Positions 1 through 6,270 of a DNA stretch of 17,950 bases are shown one piece after another. The notes under the pieces are model-generated. The model had not been told where the DNA came from, ran no database searches, and was given only the letters and a program-made list of their open reading frames with translations. Origin of the DNA: Acinetobacter lwoffii (lineage in GTDB: Bacteria; Pseudomonadota; Gammaproteobacteria; Pseudomonadales; Moraxellaceae). Each line of letters begins with the position of its first letter. The first letter of the stretch is position 1. A program made the translations under genes and the position numbers. Where the stretch lies: NCBI RefSeq assembly GCF_002321025.1, contig NZ_DCLL01000008.1, positions 1-17,950 of the forward strand, in the 5' to 3' direction.

Positions 1-17
1 ACTTTCGCAAGAGGTCT
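1..17. mobile_element. Terminal inverted repeat of an insertion sequence (left window edge)
   Basis: The first 17 bases, ACTTTCGCAAGAGGTCT, are the reverse complement (16 of 17 matching) of bases 17873-17889, which are the end of an IS5-family-type element. The rest of this element lies outside the window, to the left. The single mismatch against the right-hand copy suggests this is the opposite end of the same element type. In that case its transposase would also read on the minus strand, but this is inference. Unique host sequence appears to begin at about 18. Confidence 0.7.
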
Positions 18-202
18 ATTGATTATTTAATAATTATTGAACTATTAAAATTAATAATAAACTATAAGCTAACTGGAGGTTTGAGCAAGTGATGCCATAG
101 TGGCAATGGGAATTCTGAATAGCATGGTATTCTGTTCGTGCTTACCTGAGAAAGATATAGAGATACATCGACCTGAGTATCTCTAAATTTTTCTGTTCAA
201 GC
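18..202. other. AT-rich intergenic stretch with a hairpin
   Basis: No coding region is supported between the left IS end and the first gene. At 159-184 there is a perfect 8-bp inverted repeat, AGAGATAC / GTATCTCT with a 10-base loop, followed on the plus strand by AAATTTTT. It could end transcription coming out of the IS on the plus strand, or act as a 3' hairpin for the minus-strand gene at 203-745. A Shine-Dalgarno-like GGAGG near 76-80 is followed within a few codons by a stop, so it opens no gene. Confidence 0.4.
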
Positions 203-745
203 CTAAAGCAGGGCAGTCTGAATCCGGACTTTCATATCTAAAGTCTGTTGCAGAATATAGTGTTGCATCCATTTGACCTGTTCGCCCATAGGATTGACCT
301 TGACTGCAGTATTCAGGAAATCGAGATCAGGTTGCTTGAAAAGCTGCTGTTGCAAGGTTTGCTCCAAAATCTGGCTGTTGGTCGTCAAAGGTAATGCCAC
401 CAGATAGAACGCTTTAGGATAATTATAAAAGGCATATAATAAGTTAAAGGCTTTTTGATCACCTTTGAGGTTGCCAGCACCAATTTCGTAAGCTGCGTTC
501 TGGTTGCTATAAGTAACGCCGATTAGAAATTCCCAATGACCTTCTTGCAAACGCAGACCAAACTGTAATCCGATTTGATCCGCGGTCAGCTCGTGTTGCA
601 GATAGATATTTAGAGGCTTGCCATCATCACTGAAGGGTTCTTGCAAGACTAAAATATATTGCTGATGCTGATAAATATAACCAGCAAGCTGGGCCTGTTC
701 CAGACGGGTTTTTACAGTGGTGAGATCAAAAGCGCTATAGGGCAT
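203..745 (-). CDS. Conserved-looking hypothetical protein, 180 aa
   Basis: I do not recognise this gene. It encodes a 180-residue protein starting MPYSAFDL with an ATG at 745-743. There is no signal peptide, no membrane segment and no cysteine, so it is probably soluble and cytoplasmic. It is rich in Gln, Leu and Tyr; the middle (about residues 60-125) looks like alternating beta strands with many aromatics, and the C-terminal 50 residues look helical. Codon use resembles its neighbours, which favours a real gene. It stands alone, transcribed away from cysD, with the cysD promoter region on its other side and the left IS end about 185 bases beyond its stop. No function can be assigned from sequence alone. 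Confidence 0.75.
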   Translation of the reverse strand: MPYSAFDLTTVKTRLEQAQLAGYIYQHQQYILVLQEPFSDDGKPLNIYLQHELTADQIGLQFGLRLQEGHWEFLIGVTYSNQNAAYEIGAGNLKGDQKAFNLLYAFYNYPKAFYLVALPLTTNSQILEQTLQQQLFKQPDLDFLNTAVKVNPMGEQVKWMQHYILQQTLDMKVRIQTALL

Positions 746-1068
746 AAACGAAGTATATCAATAGGGAGAATTGAGTCTTACTCTAGTAATTTTTTAACTA
801 TTTGAGAACCACTACTTTAGATTATTTTCCTAGGATTTTATTGGCTTAGCGACAGGTTAATATATACCTCTACCACACAATATCCTCGCTTGAATTGTGC
901 AAATCATTGATTCATAAAAACTGATATTCATTATTGATGAATTTTTATATGAGCTTTTGATATATCAATATCATAAAACAAGCAATGGATAGGATAAGTA
1001 AATCACTATAATGAATATAAATTTTCAAAAGTGTCATAAGTACACGTTTTTCTAAGCTGGTGTTGTCC
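746..1068 (+). promoter_or_regulatory. cysD upstream region with candidate activator-dependent promoter
   Basis: This is a 320-base, gene-free, AT-rich region. A good -10 box, TATAAT, lies at 1007-1012, but nothing close to TTGACA sits 16-18 bases upstream, which is the usual picture for an activator-dependent promoter. Two symmetric elements lie upstream: ATTCAT-5-ATGAAT at 926-942 and the perfect palindrome TTGATATATCAA at 957-968. In gammaproteobacteria cysDN is activated by the LysR-type regulator CysB, so these are candidate CysB-contact sequences. That assignment is inference, because CysB sites are degenerate. The 5' leader would be about 50 bases. Confidence 0.45.
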
Positions 1069-1983
1069 ATGTCGTTAAATGAGGAAAGACTTACTCATCT
1101 CAAACAGCTTGAAGCTGAGAGTATTCATATCATCCGCGAAGTTGCTGCCGAGTTTGAAAATCCGGTCATGCTGTATTCGATTGGTAAAGATTCGGCGGTC
1201 ATGCTGCATCTTGCGCTAAAAGCGTTCTACCCAGCAAAACTTCCATTTCCATTATTACATGTCGATACAGGCTGGAAGTTTAAAGACATGATCACTTTCC
1301 GGGACAACATGGCGAAAACCCATGGTTTCGATTTGATCGTGCATCAGAATAAAGAAGGGGTTGAGGCCGGTATTAACCCGTTCGACCACGGTAGTTCTAA
1401 ATATACCGACATCATGAAAACTCAGGGTCTAAAACAGGCTCTGGATAAATACGGTTTTGATGCTGCTTTTGGTGGCGCGCGCCGTGATGAAGAAAAATCA
1501 CGTGCCAAAGAACGTGTTTATTCATTCCGTGATTCGAAACATCGTTGGGATCCGAAAAACCAGCGTCCAGAACTTTGGAATCTTTATAACGGTAAAGTGA
1601 ACAAGGGCGAAAGTATTCGTGTATTCCCGTTATCTAACTGGACTGAGCTGGATATCTGGCAATACATTTATTTGGAAAGTATTCCATTAGTACCACTTTA
1701 TTTGGCTGCAGAACGTCCTGTGGTTGAACGTAGTGGCACCCTTATTATGGTTGATGATGAACGTATGCCTTTAAAAGAAGGTGAAGTTCCACAAATGAAA
1801 TCGGTACGTTTCCGTACTTTGGGTTGTTATCCATTAACAGGTGCTGTGGAATCTACAGCCAATACCTTGCCGGAAATTATTCAGGAAATGTTGCTGGCAA
1901 CCAGCTCTGAGCGTCAAGGTCGTATGATTGACCATGATGAAGCAGGCTCGATGGAGAAGAAGAAGCAGGAAGGCTACTTCTAA
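1069..1983 (+). CDS. cysD: Sulfate adenylyltransferase subunit 2 (CysD)
   Basis: CysD is the catalytic, ATP-pyrophosphatase-type subunit of ATP sulfurylase. With CysN it converts sulfate and ATP to adenosine 5'-phosphosulfate and pyrophosphate, the first step of assimilatory sulfate reduction in the cytoplasm. The PP-loop motif SIGKDSAVMLH is visible near residues 37-47, and the conserved GGARRDEEKSRAKER block lies about 100 residues later. The protein ends SMEKKKQEGYF, as in the family. The ATG at 1069 gives 304 residues, close to the 302 of E. coli CysD; an in-frame GTG at 1060 would add three residues. Neither start has a strong Shine-Dalgarno. cysN follows 144 bases downstream, separated by a palindromic repeat. 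Confidence 0.97.
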   Translation: MSLNEERLTHLKQLEAESIHIIREVAAEFENPVMLYSIGKDSAVMLHLALKAFYPAKLPFPLLHVDTGWKFKDMITFRDNMAKTHGFDLIVHQNKEGVEAGINPFDHGSSKYTDIMKTQGLKQALDKYGFDAAFGGARRDEEKSRAKERVYSFRDSKHRWDPKNQRPELWNLYNGKVNKGESIRVFPLSNWTELDIWQYIYLESIPLVPLYLAAERPVVERSGTLIMVDDERMPLKEGEVPQMKSVRFRTLGCYPLTGAVESTANTLPEIIQEMLLATSSERQGRMIDHDEAGSMEKKKQEGYF

Positions 1984-1990
1984 TATCTAT

Positions 1991-2096
1991 AAATCTCCCC
2001 CTAACCCCCTCCTTATGAAAGCGGGGGACTCCCAAAATAAAATGGAGGAAAGTCCTCCTTTATCAAAGGAGGACTTAGGTGGATTTAGATTTAACC
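1991..2096. repeat. Palindromic REP/MITE-like repeat between cysD and cysN
   Basis: The outer ends form an imperfect inverted repeat: AAATCTCCCCCTAACCCC at the left and, read in reverse complement, AAATCCACCTAAGTCC at the right. Inside are two hairpins. The second is perfect, AGTCCTCCTTT-ATC-AAAGGAGGACT at 2051-2075. The first (about 2005-2027, C-run against GCGGGGG) is decayed. A second element of the same layout lies at 8505-8600. This resembles dispersed palindromic repeats common in gammaproteobacterial chromosomes. It fills almost the whole cysD-cysN gap and would be transcribed as a strong RNA hairpin. Confidence 0.7.
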
Positions 2097-2127
2097 GATT
2101 TCTAAAGAATATGTGGAGCTTTGAGCG

Positions 2128-3744
2128 ATGTCTCATCAATCTGATTTAATCAGCCAAGATATCTTGGGCTATCTGAAACAACATGAAAATAAAGACCTGT
2201 TGCGTTTTCTGACTTGCGGTAACGTGGACGATGGTAAATCGACGTTAATCGGTCGTCTGCTATACGATTCAAAATTGATTTATGAAGATCAATTACAGGC
2301 CGTAACCCGTGACTCGAAAAAAGTCGGTACGACAGGTGATGCACCTGACTTGGCACTTCTGGTCGATGGTTTGCAAGCAGAGCGTGAGCAAGGCATTACC
2401 ATTGATGTAGCCTATCGTTATTTCTCGACAGAAAAGCGTAAGTTCATCATCGCAGATACTCCGGGACACGAACAGTACACCCGTAACATGGCAACTGGTG
2501 CGTCGACGTGTGATCTTGCAATCATTTTGATTGATGCGCGTTATGGCGTGCAAACCCAGACACGTCGTCATACCTTTATTGCTAGTTTGCTCGGGATCAA
2601 AAACATCATTGTTGCAATCAACAAGATGGACTTGGTGGAATTCTCTGAAACACGTTTCAATGAAATCCAGACTGAATATGCGGCATTCGTTGCACAATTG
2701 GGCGACCGTAAACCAAGCAATATCATCTTTACGCCTATTTCTGCATTGAATGGCGATAATGTGGTGAACAAGTCAGCCAATACGCCGTGGTACACTGGTG
2801 AAACGCTGATGGGTACGCTTGAATCGGTGGAAATTAATCGTAGTTCAGCGAAGCAGGATTTCCGTTTCCCTGTGCAATACGTCAACCGTCCAAACCTCGA
2901 CTTCCGTGGTTTCTGCGGTACGATCGCACTCGGTGATATCAATGTTGGCGATACCGTAACAGCATTACCTTCTGGTAAATCGTCTACGGTGAAAGAAATC
3001 GTCACTTTTGATGGCAATCTTGAGCATGCAGTTGCAGGTCAGGCAGTGACTTTAACGCTTAACGATGAAATTGATATTTCACGTGGTAACGTGTTAATTC
3101 GTGCTGATCAAGCGGTTCCAAATATTTCACGTTCAGTTCAAGCGACTGTGGTGTGGATGGCGGATCAACCACTTGTACTGGGTAAGCTGTACAACATCAA
3201 GATTGGTACGCAAACCGTTCCGGCAAAAGTAACGGCGATTCATTACCGTACCAACGTCAATACATTGGAAAAAGTTCAGGTGGATAAGCTTGAGCTGAAT
3301 GCAATTGCCAATGTGACTGTTGAATTTGATGCACCAGTGGTCTTTGACCGTTATCAGGACAGCCGTTTCACCGGTTCGTTTATTTTCATCGATCGTTTGA
3401 ATAACGTGACGATTGGTGCGGGTATGGTGGAAGAATCAGTTGAATGGTCTGCACACGATGAGCCTGTCACTGCGGAAGCACGTGCTGCACGTTTGGGTCA
3501 AAAACCTGCTGTTGTAAGTGTAACTGCTAAAGCTCTGGAAAATGCTCAGGCGCTTGAAAGCTTATTGATTCAGCAAGGGATCGTTGCTATTGCGAAAGCA
3601 GGTTTGAATACGGAGCAGGTTGCACTGGTTCGTGAAACTGGTGTGGTTGTGATTACCGATGCTGCTGAAGGTACAGACACGACTTTAACTGCTGAAGCAG
3701 TTGAAGAACTTGTTGAAAAGATTGTGGAATTGGTTCGTCTTTAA
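2128..3744 (+). CDS. cysN: Sulfate adenylyltransferase subunit 1 (CysN), with a C-terminal extension
   Basis: CysN is the GTPase subunit of ATP sulfurylase and couples GTP hydrolysis to APS synthesis by CysD. The translation-factor-type GTPase motifs are clear: GNVDDGKST at residues 31-39, DTPGH at 110-114 and NKMD at 165-168, followed by EF-Tu-like beta-barrel domains. The ATG at 2128 has GGAG nine bases upstream. At 538 residues it is longer than E. coli CysN (475) but shorter than CysNC fusions (about 630). The last 85 residues (from about GQKPAVV) resemble a shrunken APS-kinase domain in which the kinase P-loop is missing. No separate cysC is present in the window. Confidence 0.96.
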   Translation: MSHQSDLISQDILGYLKQHENKDLLRFLTCGNVDDGKSTLIGRLLYDSKLIYEDQLQAVTRDSKKVGTTGDAPDLALLVDGLQAEREQGITIDVAYRYFSTEKRKFIIADTPGHEQYTRNMATGASTCDLAIILIDARYGVQTQTRRHTFIASLLGIKNIIVAINKMDLVEFSETRFNEIQTEYAAFVAQLGDRKPSNIIFTPISALNGDNVVNKSANTPWYTGETLMGTLESVEINRSSAKQDFRFPVQYVNRPNLDFRGFCGTIALGDINVGDTVTALPSGKSSTVKEIVTFDGNLEHAVAGQAVTLTLNDEIDISRGNVLIRADQAVPNISRSVQATVVWMADQPLVLGKLYNIKIGTQTVPAKVTAIHYRTNVNTLEKVQVDKLELNAIANVTVEFDAPVVFDRYQDSRFTGSFIFIDRLNNVTIGAGMVEESVEWSAHDEPVTAEARAARLGQKPAVVSVTAKALENAQALESLLIQQGIVAIAKAGLNTEQVALVRETGVVVITDAAEGTDTTLTAEAVEELVEKIVELVRL

Positions 3745-3756
3745 TAGCTAGAACTG

Positions 3757-3788
3757 AAAAAAAATCCGCTGAAAGGCGGGTTTTTTTA
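3757..3788 (+). terminator. Rho-independent terminator of cysDN
   Basis: The hairpin AAAATCCGC-TGAAAG-GCGGGTTTT is followed by a run of T, starting 13 bases after the cysN stop codon. Flanking A and T runs extend the stem. Confidence 0.85.
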
Positions 3789-3889
3789 TTGCCTAAATTT
3801 TGATTGCATGAAAATCATTCGATTAGTTAAAATGTGATCTTTCAATTTACTGGTCAATTAATACAATGCTCCCTAGATTTGGGGAATAT

Positions 3890-4162
3890 ATGAAAAAATT
3901 ATTATTGCTGGCTGGCTTGTGTGTGGCTTTTGGGGCAGATGCCAAGCAAACCACAACCAGTACTGAATCGATCAAGCAAAAGATTATCAAAGAGTCGATT
4001 GAGAGTTATTCGGGAAATTGTCCGTGTCCTTACAATACTGCACGTAATGGTAGTCGTTGTGGTAAGCGTAGTGCTTATAATCGTGCAGGCGGATATGCGC
4101 CGCTGTGTTATCCGGAAGATGTGAGTGATCGAATGGTAAAGGAATATAAAGGGCGTAGTTAA
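3890..4162 (+). CDS. Small secreted four-cysteine protein
   Basis: The ATG at 3890 is preceded by GGGGAA at a suitable distance and opens directly onto a signal peptide, MKKLLLLAGLCVAFGADA, so I prefer it over the upstream in-frame ATG at 3866. The 90-residue precursor probably loses 18 residues by signal peptidase I cleavage after ADA. The mature part is short, hydrophilic and basic. It carries the pattern CPCPYN-x5-GSRCGKRSAYNRAGGYAPLCY, with cysteines at 44, 46, 57 and 73 of the precursor. I recognise this as a recurrent motif of small exported proteins in Proteobacteria but know no established function. Two disulfides or a metal site are possible. It stands alone after the cysN terminator. 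Confidence 0.8.
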   Translation: MKKLLLLAGLCVAFGADAKQTTTSTESIKQKIIKESIESYSGNCPCPYNTARNGSRCGKRSAYNRAGGYAPLCYPEDVSDRMVKEYKGRS

Positions 4163-4231
4163 TTAAAAGCTCCGTATTTTTATAGTGAGCTAAAAGAAAT
4201 ATTTTTGTTGGATTTAGCTTTACATGGATGA

Positions 4232-4621
4232 TTACTCATAAGAATCATTGAGGACTAAGGCCAGAATTGCTTTCATTTCGGTTAAACTTTTCACGCCTAC
4301 AATCCTTTTCATAATTTCTCCATTTCTAAAAATAAGCGTAGAAGGCAAACCATAGACATTATAGCGCAAGGTCAAAATCGGAGACCGATCCACATTGATC
4401 TTGCCAAATTTAACTTCAGGATTTACTTCAGCATAGTGTTTTGCCAGTTCAGCAAATACCGGAAAATTCTGAACACAAGGCTTGCACCAGTCTGCATAAA
4501 AGCGAATCACGGCAAAACCTTCAAACCACTCAAAATCACTGTAATTATTTTCGTTATATTCGATTACTTGGGTCATGGTCGGCCTATTATCAATTTCCTG
4601 AATAGTCTCCCAATTATACAT
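4232..4621 (-). CDS. Thioredoxin-fold protein with a WCKPC active site
   Basis: This is a single-domain thioredoxin-fold protein of 129 residues. The redox motif WCKPC is at residues 45-49, preceded by the usual FYAD strand. The cis-proline loop is GLPST at 91-95 (Pro93), and the C-terminal helix completes the fold. CKPC differs from the CGPC of housekeeping thioredoxins, and the protein is more divergent than TrxA, so it is a thioredoxin-like oxidoreductase with unknown partners. There is no signal peptide, hence it is probably cytoplasmic. The ATG at 4621 follows CGGACTT; an internal ATG at 4576 (MTQVIEYN) would give 114 residues and is a serious alternative. The gene is divergent from the quinone oxidoreductase gene. 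Confidence 0.88.
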   Translation of the reverse strand: MYNWETIQEIDNRPTMTQVIEYNENNYSDFEWFEGFAVIRFYADWCKPCVQNFPVFAELAKHYAEVNPEVKFGKINVDRSPILTLRYNVYGLPSTLIFRNGEIMKRIVGVKSLTEMKAILALVLNDSYE

Positions 4622-4706
4622 AAGTCCGATGTAGCTTCATTCCTTATGCTAACTATGTTCAAATAAGTCCAAGATATATGAAATGCATAGATTAGGGAAA
4701 GAAATC

Positions 4707-5699
4707 ATGTCGCAACAAACCATGCAGCAAGTCATTATTACAGAACCGGGTGGTGTCGATAAACTCGCTTATGAAACGGTGACTGTACCTGAACCTAAAG
4801 CAGATGAAGTTCTGGTGAAAGTCCATGCCTTTGGTATTAACCGTCCAGATATCCTGCAGCGTCAAGGCCTATATCCGATGCCGAAAGGGGTAACGCCAGT
4901 TCCTGGTCTGGAAGTTGCCGGTATTGTTGAAGCTGTGGGTAGCGATGTCACTAAATTTAAAGTGGGTGATCAAGTCTGCGGTCTAACCAATGGCGGCGGT
5001 TATGCAGAATATTGCGTGGTGCCTGAAAGTCAGACCTTGAATATCCCTGAAGGCGTAAGTTTTGTACAGGCAGCCGCCATTCCTGAAACCTTCTTTACCG
5101 TGTGGGCGAACGTGTTCCAGATGGGTAAGGCCAAAGTAGGGGAAACTGTACTGGTGCATGGTGGAACGAGCGGGATTGGTACGACTGCTTTGATGTTGTG
5201 TAAATCACTTGGAATCAAAACCTTTGCAACCGTCGGTTCAGATGAAAAAGTTGCAGCGATTTCTGATTTAACCACGGCTATTAACTATAAAACTCAGGAC
5301 TTTGAGCAAGTGATTAATGAAGCCACTGACAATGGCGGTGTTGATGTCATTTTAGATATGGTTGGTGCACCTTATTTAGAGCGTAATTTAAATTTGTTGC
5401 GCCGTGATGGACGTCTGGTCTATATCGCTTTCTTGGGCGGGGCCAAAGCCAAAGAAGTTAAACTGGGTCAAATCATGATGAAACGTCTGACCATTACCGG
5501 TTCGACCATGCGAGCACGAAGCACCGCTGAGAAAGCGGAAATTGCACAAGGTCTGAAAGAGCAGATTGCACCATTATGGGCAAAAGGTGAATGTCTGCCG
5601 ATGATCTATAAAACGTTTAAGTTTGATCAAATTCAGGATGCCCATGCTGCAATGGATACAGGAGAACATGTGGGTAAAGTTGTGGTTGAAATTATTTAA
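4707..5699 (+). CDS. NAD(P)H quinone oxidoreductase, PIG3-type medium-chain dehydrogenase/reductase
   Basis: The protein has 330 residues and belongs to the zinc-independent quinone oxidoreductase branch of the medium-chain dehydrogenase superfamily. It probably reduces quinones or other reactive carbonyls with NADPH in the cytoplasm. The N-terminal GroES-like domain shows GLEVAGIVEAVG (68-79) and VGDQVCGL. The Rossmann domain has the cofactor loop HGGTSGIGT at 151-159 instead of the zinc ligands of alcohol dehydrogenases. The layout (GINRPDILQR, GGGYAEY) matches the PIG3 subgroup. I chose the ATG at 4707 because AGGG lies upstream at 4694-4697; an ATG at 4683 would add eight unlikely residues. 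It is monocistronic with its own terminator. The substrate cannot be read from the sequence. Confidence 0.92.
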   Translation: MSQQTMQQVIITEPGGVDKLAYETVTVPEPKADEVLVKVHAFGINRPDILQRQGLYPMPKGVTPVPGLEVAGIVEAVGSDVTKFKVGDQVCGLTNGGGYAEYCVVPESQTLNIPEGVSFVQAAAIPETFFTVWANVFQMGKAKVGETVLVHGGTSGIGTTALMLCKSLGIKTFATVGSDEKVAAISDLTTAINYKTQDFEQVINEATDNGGVDVILDMVGAPYLERNLNLLRRDGRLVYIAFLGGAKAKEVKLGQIMMKRLTITGSTMRARSTAEKAEIAQGLKEQIAPLWAKGECLPMIYKTFKFDQIQDAHAAMDTGEHVGKVVVEII

Positions 5700-5714
5700 T
5701 ACGAGATAAATGAT

Positions 5715-5748
5715 TTAAAAAAGTCAGTAATTTTACTGGCTTTTTTAA
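5715..5748 (+). terminator. Rho-independent terminator after the quinone oxidoreductase gene
   Basis: The A-rich arm AAAAAAGTCAGTAA pairs with TTACTGGCTTTTTT, leaving a very short loop, and ends in a T run 15-48 bases after the stop codon. Confidence 0.85.
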
Positions 5749-5827
5749 TTTTAAGTAAAATCTTATTACAAATAAATATATAAAATTTTGAATAAAAATT
5801 AAAAAATGTTAACTGTTCGACACAACC

Positions 5828-5897
5828 TGTCAATTGTGACACGTAAATTGCATCTATCGATAATTCCGACCAAAAGGTTAAACATTCACATGAATGT
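5828..5897 (+). promoter_or_regulatory. Two inverted repeats and a candidate promoter before the 67-residue gene
   Basis: Two symmetric elements precede the small gene: TGTCA-ATTG-TGACA at 5828-5841 and ACATTCA-CA-TGAATGT at 5882-5897. A possible -35 (TTGTGA at 5834-5839) lies inside the first, and a possible -10 (GATAAT at 5859-5864) follows with a long 19-base spacer. The second repeat would then fall in the early transcribed region. Its left 11 bases recur inverted at 6245-6255, in front of the WYL regulator gene. Confidence 0.45.
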
Positions 5898-5912
5898 GAG
5901 AGGGAAAATAAG

Positions 5913-6116
5913 ATGAAAATTATTTCAACAGCATACAGTTCAAAACATAGTTTAAGAGCATTACGACGTATTCATAAAATGATTATTTGCGGAAGCATGA
6001 GTTGGGCAGAGTTACATAAAATGTATCGAGCGATGCTGCATTTGGAGCGTTATATGGAAAGATTAACGCTCCAGAATCGTCCTTCAAGTAAGAAAGCATC
6101 CAGAAAATCCAAATAA
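5913..6116 (+). CDS. Small basic protein of 67 residues, function unknown
   Basis: The ATG at 5913 has a strong GAGAGGG Shine-Dalgarno upstream and the reading frame is fully open, so I consider it a real small gene. The protein is strongly basic. A helical, amphipathic central part (about residues 13-54, with repeated Arg/His/Met and LHKMYRAMLHLERYMERL) is followed by a lysine/arginine/serine tail, SSKKASRKSK. There is no signal peptide and no convincing membrane segment. A nucleic-acid-binding or protein-binding role fits the charge but is not shown. A WYL-domain regulator lies 154 bases downstream on the same strand, and the two share an upstream motif. I know no named family. Confidence 0.7.
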   Translation: MKIISTAYSSKHSLRALRRIHKMIICGSMSWAELHKMYRAMLHLERYMERLTLQNRPSSKKASRKSK

Positions 6117-6155
6117 GATCTTGTATTTTTAGGGGGGAATAAAGGGTCAAGATCT
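6116..6155 (+). repeat. Inverted repeat overlapping the stop codon of the 67-residue gene
   Basis: AGATCTTG at 6116-6123 and its exact complement CAAGATCT at 6148-6155 enclose 24 bases that include TTTTTAGGGGGG. The repeat begins on the last base of the TAA stop. It lacks a following T run, so it is a poor intrinsic terminator. It may protect the 3' end of the transcript or be chance. Confidence 0.35.
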
Positions 6156-6244
6156 GATCTCAAAAAATATCTTAGACTTTGTCCTAATATGATTCACTTA
6201 TTGGTATTTAGTATAATCATTAAGTATCTAACGATAAATAAGTA

Positions 6245-6255
6245 CATGTGAATGT
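6245..6255 (-). promoter_or_regulatory. Motif copy before the WYL regulator gene
   Basis: CATGTGAATGT is the exact reverse complement of ACATTCACATG at 5882-5892. It ends 16 bases before the ATG of the WYL regulator, where it would overlap the promoter or leader. This fits an autoregulatory operator, but only two copies are present here. Confidence 0.35.
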
Positions 6256-6270
6256 ATTAAGTGGGGATTT

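Noticed and set aside
1928..2149. 73-codon frame bridging cysD and cysN
   Set aside because: It starts inside cysD in another frame and reads through the palindromic repeat into cysN; nothing supports translation.
3866..3889. Upstream ATG for the four-cysteine protein
   Set aside because: It would put eight polar residues before the signal peptide and has no ribosome site, whereas the ATG at 3890 has GGGGAA upstream.
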